From: Cordilura impudica | Taxonomy: Eukaryota; Arthropoda; Insecta; Diptera; Scathophagidae | Direction: 5' to 3' | Length of the DNA: 64,000 nt | Assembly (NCBI GenBank): GCA_963682025.1 | Contig: OY821520.1 | Span: 137,400,738 to 137,464,737 of the forward strand | In this document: in pieces, positions 1 through 10,353 of the stretch | Layout of the letters: each line of letters starts with the position of its first letter | How positions within the stretch are numbered: the first letter of the stretch is position 1 | Translations under genes and position numbers: made by a program | Notes under the pieces: generated by a model | Database searches by the model: none | What the model was told of the DNA's origin: nothing | What the model saw: the letters and a program-made list of their open reading frames with translations, nothing else

Positions 1-2
1 AT

Positions 3-350
3 CTAAGCTACAAGGTTCTACTCAACAAAGCTATTATTAAGCCAATATGGACGTATGGAATCCAACTATGTGGAACATTTTCGGCATCCAATATACAGAA
101 ATTACAAAGAAGACAAAATAAAATATTGCGACTTATTACTGGTGACCCGTGGTATATTCGTAACGCAAATATTCATAAGGACCTTAATATTCCACTTATT
201 CGCGATGAAATAAATACATCCTGCTCCAACTATATACGAAAACTACAATCACATCCAAATCCTCTTGCACAGGACCTGCTATCTTATAGTGGACACATTC
301 GCCTCAAGAGGGTCGACACATTGGCCCTTGTGGAATTACATGATAGATAA
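3..350 (+). CDS. Jockey-type LINE, C-terminal end of reverse transcriptase ORF (open at left edge)
   Basis: The frame is open from base 3 to the TAA at 348-350. It shows the conserved tail of Jockey-clade ORF2: KPIWTYGIQL, then LQRRQNKILRLI, PWYIRNANIHKDL and HPNPLAQDL. In this family the segment follows the reverse transcriptase thumb and closes the protein; ORF2 performs target-primed reverse transcription in the nucleus. Only about 115 residues lie in the window, so the catalytic part is outside it to the left. No stop interrupts this piece. A diverged relative of the same segment lies at 46133-46604. After the stop there is about 130 bp of 3' sequence and then an A-rich run, as expected of a LINE tail. 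The family call is firm; activity cannot be judged from this piece. Confidence 0.85.
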   Translation, partial: LSYKVLLNKAIIKPIWTYGIQLCGTFSASNIQKLQRRQNKILRLITGDPWYIRNANIHKDLNIPLIRDEINTSCSNYIRKLQSHPNPLAQDLLSYSGHIRLKRVDTLALVELHDR

Positions 351-504
351 ACCTTTACGAAAAGAAAAATGGATCTTCTATTGCAATGGCAATAGATCCA
401 GAAATTATTAGTTAATTTAAGATTTTAATACTTATTGTTATTTTCTGAAAAAAGAAAGATCCAATAAATATATAGAAGTTAAAAAAAATAAATAAATAAA
501 AAGT

Positions 505-885
505 AAAGTTTTCTTAAAAAGTACATTTTCTTAAAAAAAGCCTTTTCTTATAAAAGTACCTTTCCTTAGATAAGTAACTTTTCTTAAAAAAGTACCTTTA
601 ACTTAAAAAATACCAATTCTTAAAAAAGTACCTATTTTTAATAAAGTACCTTTATCTTAAAACTACATTTTTTACAAATATTTTTTTTTAAAGAGCCTTT
701 TCATAAAAAGTATCTTTTTTTAAAAAGTACCTTTATTTAAAAGGTACATTTTCTAAAAAGTGCTTTCCTTAAAAACGTGTCTGCCTTAAAAATATAACTT
801 TCTCAAAATAGTTCCTTTTTAGAAATGAGTACATTTTCTTAAAAAGTACATTTTCTTAAATAAGTACGAATTCTTGAAAATGTAT
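505..885. repeat. Degenerate minisatellite, unit about 17-22 bp
   Basis: About twenty imperfect copies of a unit resembling TTCTTAAAAAAGTACCTT follow one another. It starts just after the A-rich tail of the Jockey fragment. No coding potential is visible. The spacing varies, so this is an old, diverged array. Confidence 0.75.
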
Positions 886-1612
886 ATTCTTTTTTTTGAT
901 TTGTCAATGGACAACAGCGACCATAAAACTAATAAATAATTACATATTTTGTATATATTGTGAAAAAAAAAACACCAGGTAGTCAAATAATATTAAAGTA
1001 AATCGATAAAATTGTAACATTCCTCTTAATATATAAATTCACACCTGTTAACCTATGAATATATGTAAAAATAATAACATATGGAAAGACATTTCCTAAA
1101 TTTTAATTATTTTGTTTTATTGTGGAACTTGCTTTTCTTCTGCAATTAAATTTTTTTGATCACGAAAAACCCATGCTTTTTTTGAACCTACATAATTCAT
1201 AGGTTTTCCTATAAAATCTTCTTCCCCAATTTAATTTCATTTTTAATAAAAAATAAACAAATTGCAAACTTCCATTTAATATATGTTTATGAATTGCTTT
1301 GAAGTTTATGAATACGATTAAATATGAATTTCATGAATTTATTCAACGAGTCCTTGGAGCATAAATGAAAACAACTGAAACTACTTGGAAGTTAAAATGT
1401 TTATGTAGCTGGAAGTTATTGCTGCTGCATTTTAAGTTTTGTAATAAATGCGACGATGCATACACATATTTTCAAACGAAACATTTCATTACGCTGACCC
1501 ATTAACACGAACAATTAACAAAGGATAATGTTTAATGTTCTAAAATAATTTCATCCTCAAACTCATTTAAATTCATTTATATAATTAATACAGACAAATA
1601 ATGTAAATAATA
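886..1612. other. AT-rich intronic or intergenic stretch, no gene seen
   Basis: I see no recognisable coding or mobile sequence here. If the minus-strand host gene continues past the exon at 1620-1846, this would be the start of its next intron. Confidence 0.5.
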
Positions 1613-1619
1613 AACTCAC

Positions 1620-1846
1620 ATTATACGGTGACATGCTTCGGCATGTGCATGGGTGCATGTCACGGACTGTTCTTCAGATTCGGTGGAGTCATCACGCAAG
1701 GTGGCAACTCCTAATGGGAGTATTGGGATTATAGCAGCTGTTGCAGCTGCAGCTGTTGCCGGAGGGCCCGCCACCACAACTGATGTTAAAGGTGTTGGTG
1801 GTTGTCCAACGAAAGCCTGCGGTGATGGTGTTGTACTCGTGGGCTT
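1620..1846 (-). CDS. Host gene exon, Pro/Ala/Thr-rich segment
   Basis: On the minus strand an acceptor (TTATCATTGCAG) precedes this segment and a strong donor (GTGAGT) follows it. The open frame begins KPTSTTPSPQAF, continues through VGQPPTPLTSVV and a run of alanines, then an acidic RDDSTESEEQ, and ends near AHAEACHRI. Its length of 227 nt and its phase-0 start fit the phase-0 end of the exon at 9194-9598, so the two are probably consecutive coding exons of one gene with a ~7.3-kb intron. The composition suggests a disordered linker. Alternatively the frame could run to the stop a few bases beyond the donor, making this the last coding exon. I do not recognise the gene. Confidence 0.6.
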
Positions 1847-1849
1847 CTG

Positions 1850-2087
1850 CAATGATAACAGATAATAAAAAATTATATTGTAAATGAAAAAAATTGAGTA
1901 AAAGTTCAATATCGCTTGTTTTTAAAAATTGGTGAGATGAGCAAGGATGTTGGTACAATTAAAATTTAATTTTTTTTTTAATTCTTAAAAAAGTTTCCGT
2001 TTATATCTCGAGTTTTTAAAAATCGGACATTACCGAAAACTTCCTTTTTTTATTATTCGGAACACGATTATATAACAACTAAAAAAA
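1850..2087. other. Intron, no feature seen
   Basis: AT-rich sequence upstream of the acceptor at 1847-1850, between the exon and the first R-family copy. Confidence 0.5.
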
Positions 2088-2625
2088 AAACAAGTATGCA
2101 AATTATAGTGGACCCTATACCATGCGTTTAGGTCCAACTAATTAAATATAGAAAACAAGCATAAACCAAAGTGGGATCGTTATTAATTTTTTGCCTTCGG
2201 ATATGAAAAAGTTCATATCGGGTGCTCTATTTATATGGGGACTAGGTTGAAATATGGACTGATTCTGACTATATTTGGAAGGGAACTTATTTTTTGCATA
2301 TATATATACGACCCAAATTTGAGAAAAATTTGTGCAATATTTTTGTTGTTCGATCGACTTAAGAGAAGATCCGGAATCAGCTTCATATGGGGGCTATAAC
2401 TAAGAATTCTTCTACAGCCTTTATTTACTGATCAATGGATGTAATAAACATACACAAACGCAATTTGACCGAGACCAATATGATAATTTGGATATTATGG
2501 GACTTTAAGGCGATCTCATAGGGGTCATTTGTGTAGGAAATCGATAACGATATTCACCAATTTTATTAGCTTTAGTCCTTCGGCCGATAAAAACTTGTAT
2601 ACAAAATTTCATAAAAATCTATATA
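2088..2625 (-). repeat. R-family repeat copy, diverged and 5'-truncated
   Basis: It matches the R family (described at 26882-27670) in reverse orientation, from the ACAAGTA... end through the AAAAAGTTCATATCGG block to the TTGTATACAAAATTTCAT block. It then stops at a (TA) run, so the (GTCC)n core and the TATACCC end are missing. The terminal palindrome has decayed. Confidence 0.8.
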
Positions 2626-2639
2626 TATATATATCTGTG

Positions 2640-3240
2640 GTTTTCTAGAATAACCACGTATGTCATAAAATCAAAATGTTCAGAGGAGCCAAAAATGGTT
2701 ATATATGAAATTATGGACTCGATATAAAGTTTTAAGAACTTTTTATTTAACAGTCCTGCAGATATGGGCAATAAATACTTTATATAAAATTTTGAGTCAA
2801 AAATCTTCAGAGGAAGAGATCCTAGAGAAGGACGAAAAAACAATATGTAAATTACACTTAAAGTGTGTACAGATAAAACAGCTTATGTCGATAAACGTCT
2901 TTTTCTTTGAAAAAGATAACTACCACCATATAGACATAAGTTGTTGTTGCATGAAAAATGGATTTTGTTGTTCGTCAACAAAAAGTTAACGGGACTTTGG
3001 ATGAGAACATAACAACATATCAAGAATAATAGTGACAAAAAATAACAGAAATAAACACACAAGTTTTTATAAGTGGTTACACACTGAAAACTAATCCAAA
3101 ATTATTTTGCACTTTTTTTTGTGTCGTGTCGTTTTCTGAGAAAATAATTTGTCAGCGATCAAACGTAGGTTGACATACGTCGTAAGTGCTGCAAATTAAT
3201 TTAATAAACATTTAAGTTACGTCGTTATTTAAAGAAAAAA
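2640..3240. other. AT-rich stretch without a recognisable gene
   Basis: An open frame at 2705-2989 has low-complexity composition and no recognisable domain. I see no splice-site pair, inverted repeat or transposon motif. Confidence 0.45.
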
Positions 3241-3299
3241 CTCAGAAATGGTCAACATTGAAAAAAAAAAAAAATTGAACACATGTAAAGAGCGTTAAA

Positions 3300-4020
3300 A
3301 ATTAATATATTTGGCATCATTAACTCAAAACTGACAAAAATGGACATACGTGGTTATTCCAGAAAACCGCAGATATAAGAGTTGCGTGGGTGATCATCTA
3401 CGCACAGCTCAATCTCTTCGACCCAGAAACTTGGAATTTGGATTGCAGCTTCCTCTCTCGGCGTAAAGATCAAATAAGAAGGGATTTTTAGAAATTCGTA
3501 CATTAAAGGAGCAAAAGCGGCAAACAAGGGGGGGGGGGCAATGGTAACCAATGAATGTAGGAACATGAAATTTGGTGTGTAGAGGTGATCCGAGAAACAA
3601 ACATTGGCTCAGGATTATCTTTTTCGAAATTCAGCCATCTAAGGCGAAAAACGGTCAAAAAGTGTAATAATGGTATCTTTATGCATCTTCTTAACATAAT
3701 AATCTATATTTATGAATTTTGGTACACAGACTCAGTCAAGACTGAATTTGTTGATAATTCTAACATCTGGGGGAGGAAAAACGGCCAAAAAGGGAAAAAT
3801 TGTACATTTGGTATTTTCTAAACAAATGAATATAAAATATAGTTCGTGGAATCCAATTGAGATAGAAACATCGGATGATTGGAAAACTTTTGGATATCAG
3901 ATGTTAAGGGGGTAAAAACAGCCTGTAAATATAAATGGGTACCTGTTTCTATCTTATTTACAAAGTAATTCAGGAATATGAAATTTGAAAGTGGGAAAAT
4001 TGGTACTTTTCCACTGGTAA
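3300..4020. repeat. Degenerate tandem repeat with AAAACGGYCAAAAAG core
   Basis: Phrases such as AAAAACGGTCAAAAAG (about 3648), AAAAACGGCCAAAAAG (about 3778) and GGTAAAAACAGCCTG (about 3911) recur about 130 bp apart. They alternate with ATGAAATTTGG-type phrases and lines like AATTGGTACTTTT. I read this as three to four decayed units of a 110-150 bp non-coding repeat. A G run of ten lies at about 3529-3538. The small open frames across it are not coding. Confidence 0.55.
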
Positions 4021-4051
4021 ATTTTCATTTGAAAATGCAGTTCCTTAAAAA

Positions 4052-4701
4052 AACAAGCAAGAAAATTATATTAGAGAATTAGTATATAATCCAACTAAGC
4101 AGAAAACAAATCTGGGTGGAATTATTATGAATTTTTTGCCTGCAGATCTGAAAAAGTTCATATCGGATGCTATATTTATATGGAGACTAGGTTGAAAAAT
4201 GGACCGCGCCTGACCATATTTTGTAAGGTCACTTACTTTTTGCAAAACCATATACAAACCAAATTAGAGAAAAATCTGTACAATATTTTTGTTTTTTGGT
4301 TGATTTAACTGAAGACCTAGAAGCAGCTTTATATTGGGGCTATGAATAATGGGAGTGATTAACATACACAAACCCAATTTTACCGAGATACATATGACAA
4401 TTTGGATCATTTGGCAATTTAAGTTGATTTCATAGGTGTCGTTTGTATGGGGACTATGTCTGAACATGCACCGATTTTCGCCAATTTCACCAGCGTTCAT
4501 GCTATCACTGATAGAAGCTAACATACCAAATTTCATCAAAATATGTGCACATTTGCAACCTGCAGTTGGAATAAAAGGTTCACATGGACACACCGACGGA
4601 CAGACGGACGGCCGGCCATCGCCTAATCGACTCGAGAAACTGATTCTGATTCGAGTGGTATATTAAAAGATGGGTCTAGGTCAAATATTTTTGTTTTTAA
4701 A
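4052..4701 (-). repeat. R-family repeat copy, truncated before the TATACCC end
   Basis: Reverse-orientation copy beginning AACAAGCAAGAAAATTAT. It contains the CGGACAGACGG remnant of the (GTCC)n core and ends at GGGTCTAGGTCAAATATTTT, so the last ~90 bp are lost. The terminal palindrome is mutated. Confidence 0.85.
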
Positions 4702-5009
4702 TGTATCGTGTATATTAGTTTAACATTTTCTTTTTACAAATAAATCTTGTTTTTGATATTAATAATTTGAGTAATTTTCGAACCTAATATGAATTGAAAA
4801 AAACGGCTCTTAACTAGAGGAGGTTGCAACACATCGGAAACTTTTAAAAAATTCTAAATTTTCCAAACTTGTTTTATTATAATTTCGCGTTAAGTCCTAA
4901 AATTATGTTTTTTTTTTTGCGAAATCACTCTTTGGTGTGTTCTGTATTGAAAGATAACAAATTTGTTACAAAAATACAATAAAAAAAAAATTGGTAAATG
5001 AAAAAAAAA
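4702..5009. other. AT-rich spacer between two R copies
   Basis: No coding or repeat signature was seen apart from short A and T runs. Confidence 0.5.
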
Positions 5010-5794
5010 AACAAGTAAGAACATTAAAGTCGGTCTGTATCGACTACACGATACCATATACCATGCCCTTAGAGACCCTATCTCTCAGGCCCAACTAACT
5101 GGATATAGAAAATAAGCATAAACCAAATTTAAGTGGGATTTTTATTAATTTTTTTGGCTGCAGATATGAAAAAGTTCATATCGGATGCTATATCTATATA
5201 GGGACTTGACCCAAAAATGGACCGATGCTGACCATGTTTGAAAAAGTCTATTGCATTTTGCAAAAATATATACAAAAATTTGAGAAGAATCAGTGCAATA
5301 ATTTTGTTTTTTGAGAGATTTAAGTGAAGATCGGGAAGCAGCTCTATATAGGGCCTATGACCAAGACTTGTCCCATAGGGATAATTTTTGGACTACTGAT
5401 TAATGGATATAATAAACACATACAAACTCAATTTGACTAAGATTTATATGATAACTTGGATCTTATGGCAATTTATGTTGATTTCTTAGGGGTCATTTAT
5501 GTGGGGGCTAGGTCTGAACATGGACCGATTCTCACCAATTTCAATAGCGTTCATCACGTGGCCGATGAAAGCTTATATACCAAATTTCATCAAAATATAT
5601 TCATATTTGCGACCTGCAGTTTGATTACCAGCTTTACATGGACACACAGACGGACGGACATCGTTAAATCGAATCAGATAGCGATTCTGATTCGATCGGT
5701 ATAATAAAAGATAGGTCTAGGTCAAATATTTTTGGTAGTTACAAACAGCAGCACAAAGTCATTATACCCAAACCTCATAGCGGTATAGGGTATA
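5010..5794 (-). repeat. R-family repeat copy, near full length
   Basis: Runs from ACAAGTAAGA to GGTATAGGGTATAAAA with all internal blocks present. The (GTCC)n core is reduced to a single GACGGACGGAC and the terminal palindrome is mutated. It is clearly older than the copies at 26.9-28.7 kb. Confidence 0.9.
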
Positions 5795-6074
5795 AAAATA
5801 TTTTTTAGTGATGCCTAAACAGTGGTAACTTTTAAACTTCTTTACCAGAGTTGATTAAAACTTTAAAACAAGAAAAAGGTGTGAAAGAGAATGCCAAAAA
5901 TCTTAACTGTTATATCCTGGCGTTTTATAAAAATCTTATAAAACAATGGAAAACAAAAGTTTAATGAAGAGCTAAGAACCAGAATAAAAGATAATTTTAG
6001 TGCTGGTCGTAAGCGAAAGAATTTTTGGGAGAAATATTTTATGAATAAATACATAATTCATTTTATGCCGCAGG

Positions 6075-6317
6075 CCCCATAAAACGATTCAAAGACAGGA
6101 TCATTTAATAGCAAGGGAGTTTAAAAATGTCCAAAAATGCTACTTAAAGAGGTAAGTCTCAATCTGAAGCCAAAACTATGTACTGGAACTGTATCCCGAC
6201 GAGCAATTGAGGCTGATCATGATTGTTATCGTCCCGTGAGAAAACTACTGATATCAGAGAAAAATACTCTGGGTAGCATTAATCTTGCTAAAGAACACAT
6301 GAACTATACTTTTTAAA
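6075..6317 (+). pseudogene. Tc1-like transposase fragment (N-terminal DNA-binding region)
   Basis: The plus strand reads LNLKPKLCTGTVSRRAIEA, then YRPVRKLLISEKN and INLAKEHMNY before a stop. This is the second helix-turn-helix and linker typical of Tc1-family transposases (TVRRRL..AGL..YRPRKKPLLS..N...R..FAKEH). An RQDHLIAREFKN-like phrase just upstream, in another frame, fits the first helix-turn-helix. The catalytic domain is missing, because the DD41D mariner begins 54 bp later. It is a dead fragment; no inverted repeat is assignable. Confidence 0.7.
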
Positions 6318-6370
6318 CGTTCCCATCGTATTGTCACTCACACTATATTTTTTGCTGTTTTCAAATATTA

Positions 6371-7679
6371 AAGGGTGATTTTTTAGGAGCTATAGGAAAG
6401 GTTTCAAAAAAAAAAAAAACACATCAAATTCAGAAAAATGCATGAAATCTTTATTCGAATGGATAGTACGGTCCATATAATTTAATGTTTGAAGATTACT
6501 TCATGCAAATGTTGACCGTGACTGCGCCTCAAATGGTCCATCCGCTGAGTCCAATTTTGGCATACTTTTTCCTACATTTCGGTCGGTATCTCACGAATAA
6601 ATGCTTCAATGTTATCCTTCAATGCGTCAATTGACGCGGGGTTGTCTGTATAGATATGAGCTTTAACATAGCCCCACAAAAAATAGTCTAAAGGCGTTAA
6701 ATCGCACGATCTAGGCGGCCAAATGACCGGTCCCGAACGTGAAATAAAATGTTCACCGAACTCGCCTCTCAATAAGTCCATTGTTCCGCGTGCTGTGTGG
6801 CATGTGGCACCGTCTTGTTGAATGCACATGTCATGCAAGTCAAGCCCTTGCATTTTCGGCAAAAAAAAAGTTGGATATCATCTCTCGGTAGCGCTCACCA
6901 TTCACAGTTACGTTAAGATTCGCATCATCTTTGAAGAAGTACGGTCCAATGATGCCACCAGCCCATAAACCGCACCAAACTGTGACTTTTTCTGGATGCA
7001 TTGGTAGCTCTTCCAATGCTTCTGGCTGATATTCACTCCAAAATCGACAATTCTGCTTATTTACGTACCCAATGAGTCAAAAATGAGCTTCGTCGCTGAA
7101 CACAATTTTTCGGTAAAAAGTGGATCTTCGGCCAACTTTCCAAGAGCCCATTCACCAAAAATTCTACGTTGCGGTAGGTCGTTCGGCTTCAGTTCTTGTA
7201 CCAGCTGTATTTTGAAAGGCTTCACACCTAAATCCTTCTGCAAAATTTTCCACGCTATTGAGTAACAGAGGCCCAATTGCTGCGAACGGCGACGAATCGA
7301 TAATTGATGGTCATCATTAACACTGGCGGATACAGCTGCGATATTTTCTTCAGTTCGCACTCTACGTAAGCGTGATGGTGGTTTAATGTCCAACAATGTA
7401 AATTTGGTGCGAAATTTAGTCACAATAGCCAGAATAGCCGCTTCAGTGGGTCGATTAAACTGACCATAAAATGGAAGAAGCGCGCGATGATCTTTCTTAG
7501 CAGAGCACGCATTTTGATAATAAAATTCAATAACTTGCAAGCGTTGTTCGTTTGTAAGACGATTCATGGTTAAATTATAGACCAAATTGAAGATGTTTGA
7601 CAATGAAACAAAACCCGAAACGTGCGTCAGCTGTTTAAACCAGTGTTGCCAAAAAGATAATAGCTAAAAAATCACCCTT
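6371..7679 (-). mobile_element. DD41D-type mariner element, complete with TIRs and TA duplication
   Basis: The left end reads AAGGGTGATTTTTTAG at 6371. The right end is its perfect 16-base inverse, finishing CACCCTT at 7679. Both ends are flanked by TA (6369-6370 and 7680-7681), the standard Tc1/mariner target duplication. The 1,309-bp length is normal for a full element with one transposase gene, which lies on the minus strand. The transposase spacing (41 residues between the last two catalytic aspartates) matches the DD41D group known from fruit flies. The ends are intact but the gene is broken, so this copy could move only if supplied with transposase. Confidence 0.9.
6482..7567 (-). pseudogene. 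DD41D mariner transposase, broken by two frameshifts and two stops
   Basis: The likely start is the Met at 7567 (MNRLTNEQR), because relatives begin there; an in-frame Met 12 codons upstream also exists. Order of parts: an N-terminal helix-turn-helix region, a PSRLRRVRT linker, a second helix-turn-helix (RRRSQQLGL), then the catalytic domain with FSDEAHF, the CIQQDGATCHTA block and CDLTPLDYFLWG. Breaks: loss of one A near 7105 just before FSDEAHF, a TGA at 7077-7079, an extra T in a T9 run near 6868, and a TAG at 6572-6574. Past that TAG the frame still reads a family-like C-terminus ending at the TAA at 6482-6484. Two of the four lesions lie in homopolymers, so this is a fairly recent pseudogene, or sequencing error should be excluded. 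Confidence 0.85.
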
Positions 7680-7689
7680 TATTATGGAT

Positions 7690-7740
7690 TAAATAATTAG
7701 TATAATAATTACACTAACAACGTAGCGGGTATACTGCTAG
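7690..7740 (+). mobile_element. Possible Helitron 3' terminus
   Basis: The sequence GTAGCGGGTATACTGCTAG ends in CTAG and is followed by T. It has a short TAGC/GCTA stem, which fits the hairpin-CTRR-T end of Helitrons. No body of the element is recognisable upstream, because the mariner sits there. Confidence 0.3.
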
Positions 7741-7952
7741 TATATTCATATTTGCGACCTGTAGTTTGACTATAAAGTTTTAATGGACACGCAGATGGAC
7801 GGACGGAAGGACAGACATCACTAAATCGACTCACAAAGTGATTCAAAGTCGATTGGTGTAAAAGAGATGGAACTATGTCAAATATTTTTTGTAGTTACAA
7901 ACATCAACACAAAGTCAGTATGCCCTGACCACACAGTGATATAGGGTATAAA
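7741..7952 (-). repeat. R-family repeat fragment (TATACCC end)
   Basis: Only the distal quarter is present, from TATATTCATATTTGCGACCTG through the GGACGGACGGAAGGAC core to GATATAGGGTATAAA. The last six bases, TATAAA, serve as target duplication of the element that follows. Confidence 0.85.
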
Positions 7953-8667
7953 CTAGGGCGGGTCGATTTACAAGTGACAAGGAAAATCGTATTCTTGGGA
8001 TCAAAATAAGAAACTTTGCCCGAGGAACCATACCTCTAAAGCGAATTCTGATGTAACGACTTTTGACCTCTCTGTCCGCCTGTCTCACTTTGACCCATTT
8101 AGAGTGCCACAATCGAGTACAAATGTATAATCGACCCCCACTAACTTTGGAGGGCCGACCTACCCATGCCAGCGGCACACCCCCTGGGACCCCCTGTGGG
8201 TTCCCCTTACAAACATTTAAAAAATCACCATTTGTTGTTTAGAATTGGGCTGACTATGTTTGATTTAATAATAAAATTAACACTCATACGTATACGTATC
8301 TTCTACTCTACTAATAAATAATAATCATACGCCTTGACTATGTTATGTTATTCAAAAAGATCGATCGGATGAGGGTAAATAACTTTTAGATCACTCCGTG
8401 GCTATGCGTGACTATGCGTGACTACCCCAAAATTAATCTGTAGTCACAACAAGACTATGGGCCAAGTTTCAGATTAATTTCATGAGGGGGAATGGAGTCC
8501 ACCCATGGCAGACAGAAAGACAGATAGACAGGTCAAAAGTCGGGACATCAGAATTCGTTTTAGAGGTGTGGTTCCTTGGGCAAAGTTTCTTATTTTGATG
8601 CCTAGAATATGATTTTTCTTGTCACTTGAACGATTTTTTTGCCTCCCTACAAATCGACCCGCCTTAG
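7953..8667. mobile_element. Non-autonomous DNA element, ~120-bp TIRs, TATAAA target duplication
   Basis: The left end CTAGGGCGGGTCGATTT is mirrored by the right end CTAAGGCGGGTCGATTT on the opposite strand. The similarity continues inward through a GAAACTTTGCCC..GGAACCA block and a GAATTCTGATGT block, about 120 bp in all, with a ~28-bp extra segment in the right arm. Exact TATAAA copies flank it at 7947-7952 and 8668-8673. No transposase is encoded. It inserted into the end of an R-family repeat. I cannot assign a superfamily; a six-base duplication is unusual. Confidence 0.85.
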
Positions 8668-8720
8668 TATAAATAGTTGGTCAAGTTACGCTATGGAATA
8701 CGGGAAAAAAAATAATACTT

Positions 8721-8822
8721 ATTTTGTAGCGATTAATGTGAAAATTCTACAGCTCCAAAATATATAAAGACATTTTGTAGCGATTAATGTGAAAATTCTA
8801 CAACTCCAAAATATATAAAGAC
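8721..8822. repeat. 51-bp tandem duplication, two copies
   Basis: The unit starting ATTTTGTAGCGATTAATG occurs at 8721-8771 and again at 8772-8822 with one visible base difference. It lies in presumed intron. Confidence 0.95.
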
Positions 8823-9193
8823 ATTTTTTCTAATTTAAATCTCTTCCTCCCATATTATTTTTAGCACGAGGAAATTAAAATTTGAATAATTTGAAGTTTT
8901 AGCCAGTTGGTTAAAAGGAGTTTTGGTTACATTGTTGTAGGAATTTTTTTACAAATGAATTCTTTATGACGAGTACGAACTACAGAAATGAAAAGAGAAA
9001 TGAAAAAAATACTCAGTTAGATTAGTTTTTGTGAATTATAAAAAAGGTTACAATGGTACAAATCGTGAAAAATTATACGCAACATCTGGCATGAGAGAGT
9101 TATTTTTTTTTAATAGTTAAAAAGGGCCTATTTACAGCTGACTTAATTGAATTAATATTAAAAGAAGCTTATTTATTAAATGTTTAAACTTAC
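8823..9193. other. Presumed intron between host exons, no feature seen
   Basis: Sequence directly downstream (in gene direction) of the donor GTAAGT at 9193-9188. It is AT-rich and carries no recognisable element. Confidence 0.5.
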
Positions 9194-9598
9194 CTTAAGC
9201 TCTAGAGCCTCAACTGTAGAAAATTGTCGTTTGCGTTGGTATAAGTTTTCACGTTCTATTGAATGACTACGAAATGCTGGTGGTAAAGTACGTTCGGGTG
9301 GTGTTGGTACTATAGGCGTTGGAGCACTATTACTGGCTACTAGTTGTTGTTGTTGATGTTGTTGATTTTGTTGTGCTTTTTGATCAGGCTGATGTTGGTG
9401 TTGCTGTAACTGATTCTGTTGTTGTTGCTGATGAGCCAATTGTTGCTGTGCCTGGCCCGAGGTCGTTGGCGGACTCTTTTCACTCAGATGCTGATGCACT
9501 TGTTGTTGATGTTTTTGATCTTCTTTTTTCTTTTCACGTTCTTGCTGCCGCCTTATTTCAAAATCCAACAAACGTGCTTCTTTCGATTCTTTATCTCT
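9194..9598 (-). CDS. Host gene exon with glutamine-rich (opa) tract
   Basis: The exon is flanked on the minus strand by acceptor CTTCATTTCCAG and donor GTAAGT, and is exactly 135 codons in phase 0. It opens with a charged helical stretch (RDKESKEARLLDFEIRR, then QQEREKKKED). About 55 residues rich in Gln and His follow, encoded by mixed CAG/CAA codons. Then come APTPIVPTPPERTLPP and a basic SHSIERENLYQRKRQ, ending STVEALELK. The codon-level repeat explains a long open frame on the opposite strand, which is a shadow. PolyQ tracts like this are common in fly regulatory, RNA-binding and neuronal proteins. I do not recognise the gene. Splice signals and phase agreement with both neighbours make an exon call strong. 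Confidence 0.8.
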
Positions 9599-9673
9599 CT
9601 GGAAATGAAGAGAATTCCAACCAAGTCTTAGTTTTCGTTTTTCCATTAAATTGACTTAATATTCCAATATTAC

Positions 9674-9771
9674 CTTATAATTAAGCGCGTCTTGTTCTTC
9701 CTTTTTCGCCTCCCTTTCACAGCGCTGACGATCACGTTGTTTCTCTTCGTCCGTTTGCGATGTTTTGCTGT
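9674..9771 (-). CDS. Host gene exon, short charged helical segment
   Basis: A 98-nt exon on the minus strand lies between acceptor ATTTTACAG and donor GTAATA. It reads SKTSQTDEEKQRDRQR, then CEREAKKEEQDALNYK, and ends in phase 0, matching the next exon across a 75-bp intron (9599-9673), a size typical of short fly introns. The Glu/Lys/Arg-rich composition continues directly into the helical start of the next exon, suggesting one continuous coiled-coil-like helix. The next upstream exon is not visible in the window, so the gene's 5' part must lie beyond large transposon-filled introns or outside. Confidence 0.75.
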
Positions 9772-9779
9772 CTGTAAAA

Positions 9780-10353
9780 TTTCGTTTCAAAATGATTTGT
9801 TAGAATTTCCCTTAATACATATTTTTTCAAAAGAGTTTTATGGAAAATAAATTTAGTTTAAAAATTTTATGCGAACAGTAATAATAAATGCATGCTTTTT
9901 ATTAGATGAATACATTGAGAACCGATTACCAGATATTTTGTTGAACTTAGATAGAATCTCAATATGTTCTGGATGAAGTAATCAGTTCTTCTAAGTATTT
10001 ATCTAACTATGAGTGTTTTATAAACAACAATAAAAACTATTTTTTTATTCATAACAAATTACTTTAAATAAAATGTACTTAAACTAATTGTTAAAAAAAA
10101 AATAATAAAAAAATAATTTATTATTGGCCATATTCTGCGTATCTATATTTTCAGAAAAAGAATAGTTTCAAGTTGGTTTCATCAAAATTACTTTTCTTTG
10201 TATCCAAGAAATTCAAATAACAATAATATAATGCAGCTTATATCTCAGTTGGCACAAAGTTAATTAAACCTAAGCGATACGTACTGAAGTTTCAAATTTC
10301 ATTTCTGAACTCCGTCAAATACAAAATATTGAAGGAAAGGTGGAGCAAAAAAA
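9780..10353. other. Presumed intron, no element recognised
   Basis: AT-rich sequence upstream (in gene direction) of the 98-nt exon. I saw no further exon with paired splice sites here. Confidence 0.5.

Noticed and set aside
1653..1865. Plus-strand ORF opposite the Pro/Ala-rich exon
   Set aside because: Shadow of the minus-strand frame that has acceptor and donor sites.
2705..2989. 94-codon plus-strand ORF
   Set aside because: No domain, AT-driven composition, no splice context and no second copy; random openness is sufficient.
9319..9654. 111-codon plus-strand ORF rich in Val and Asp
   Set aside because: It is the antisense of the CAG/CAA-rich exon at 9194-9598, which has splice sites and phase agreement on the minus strand.
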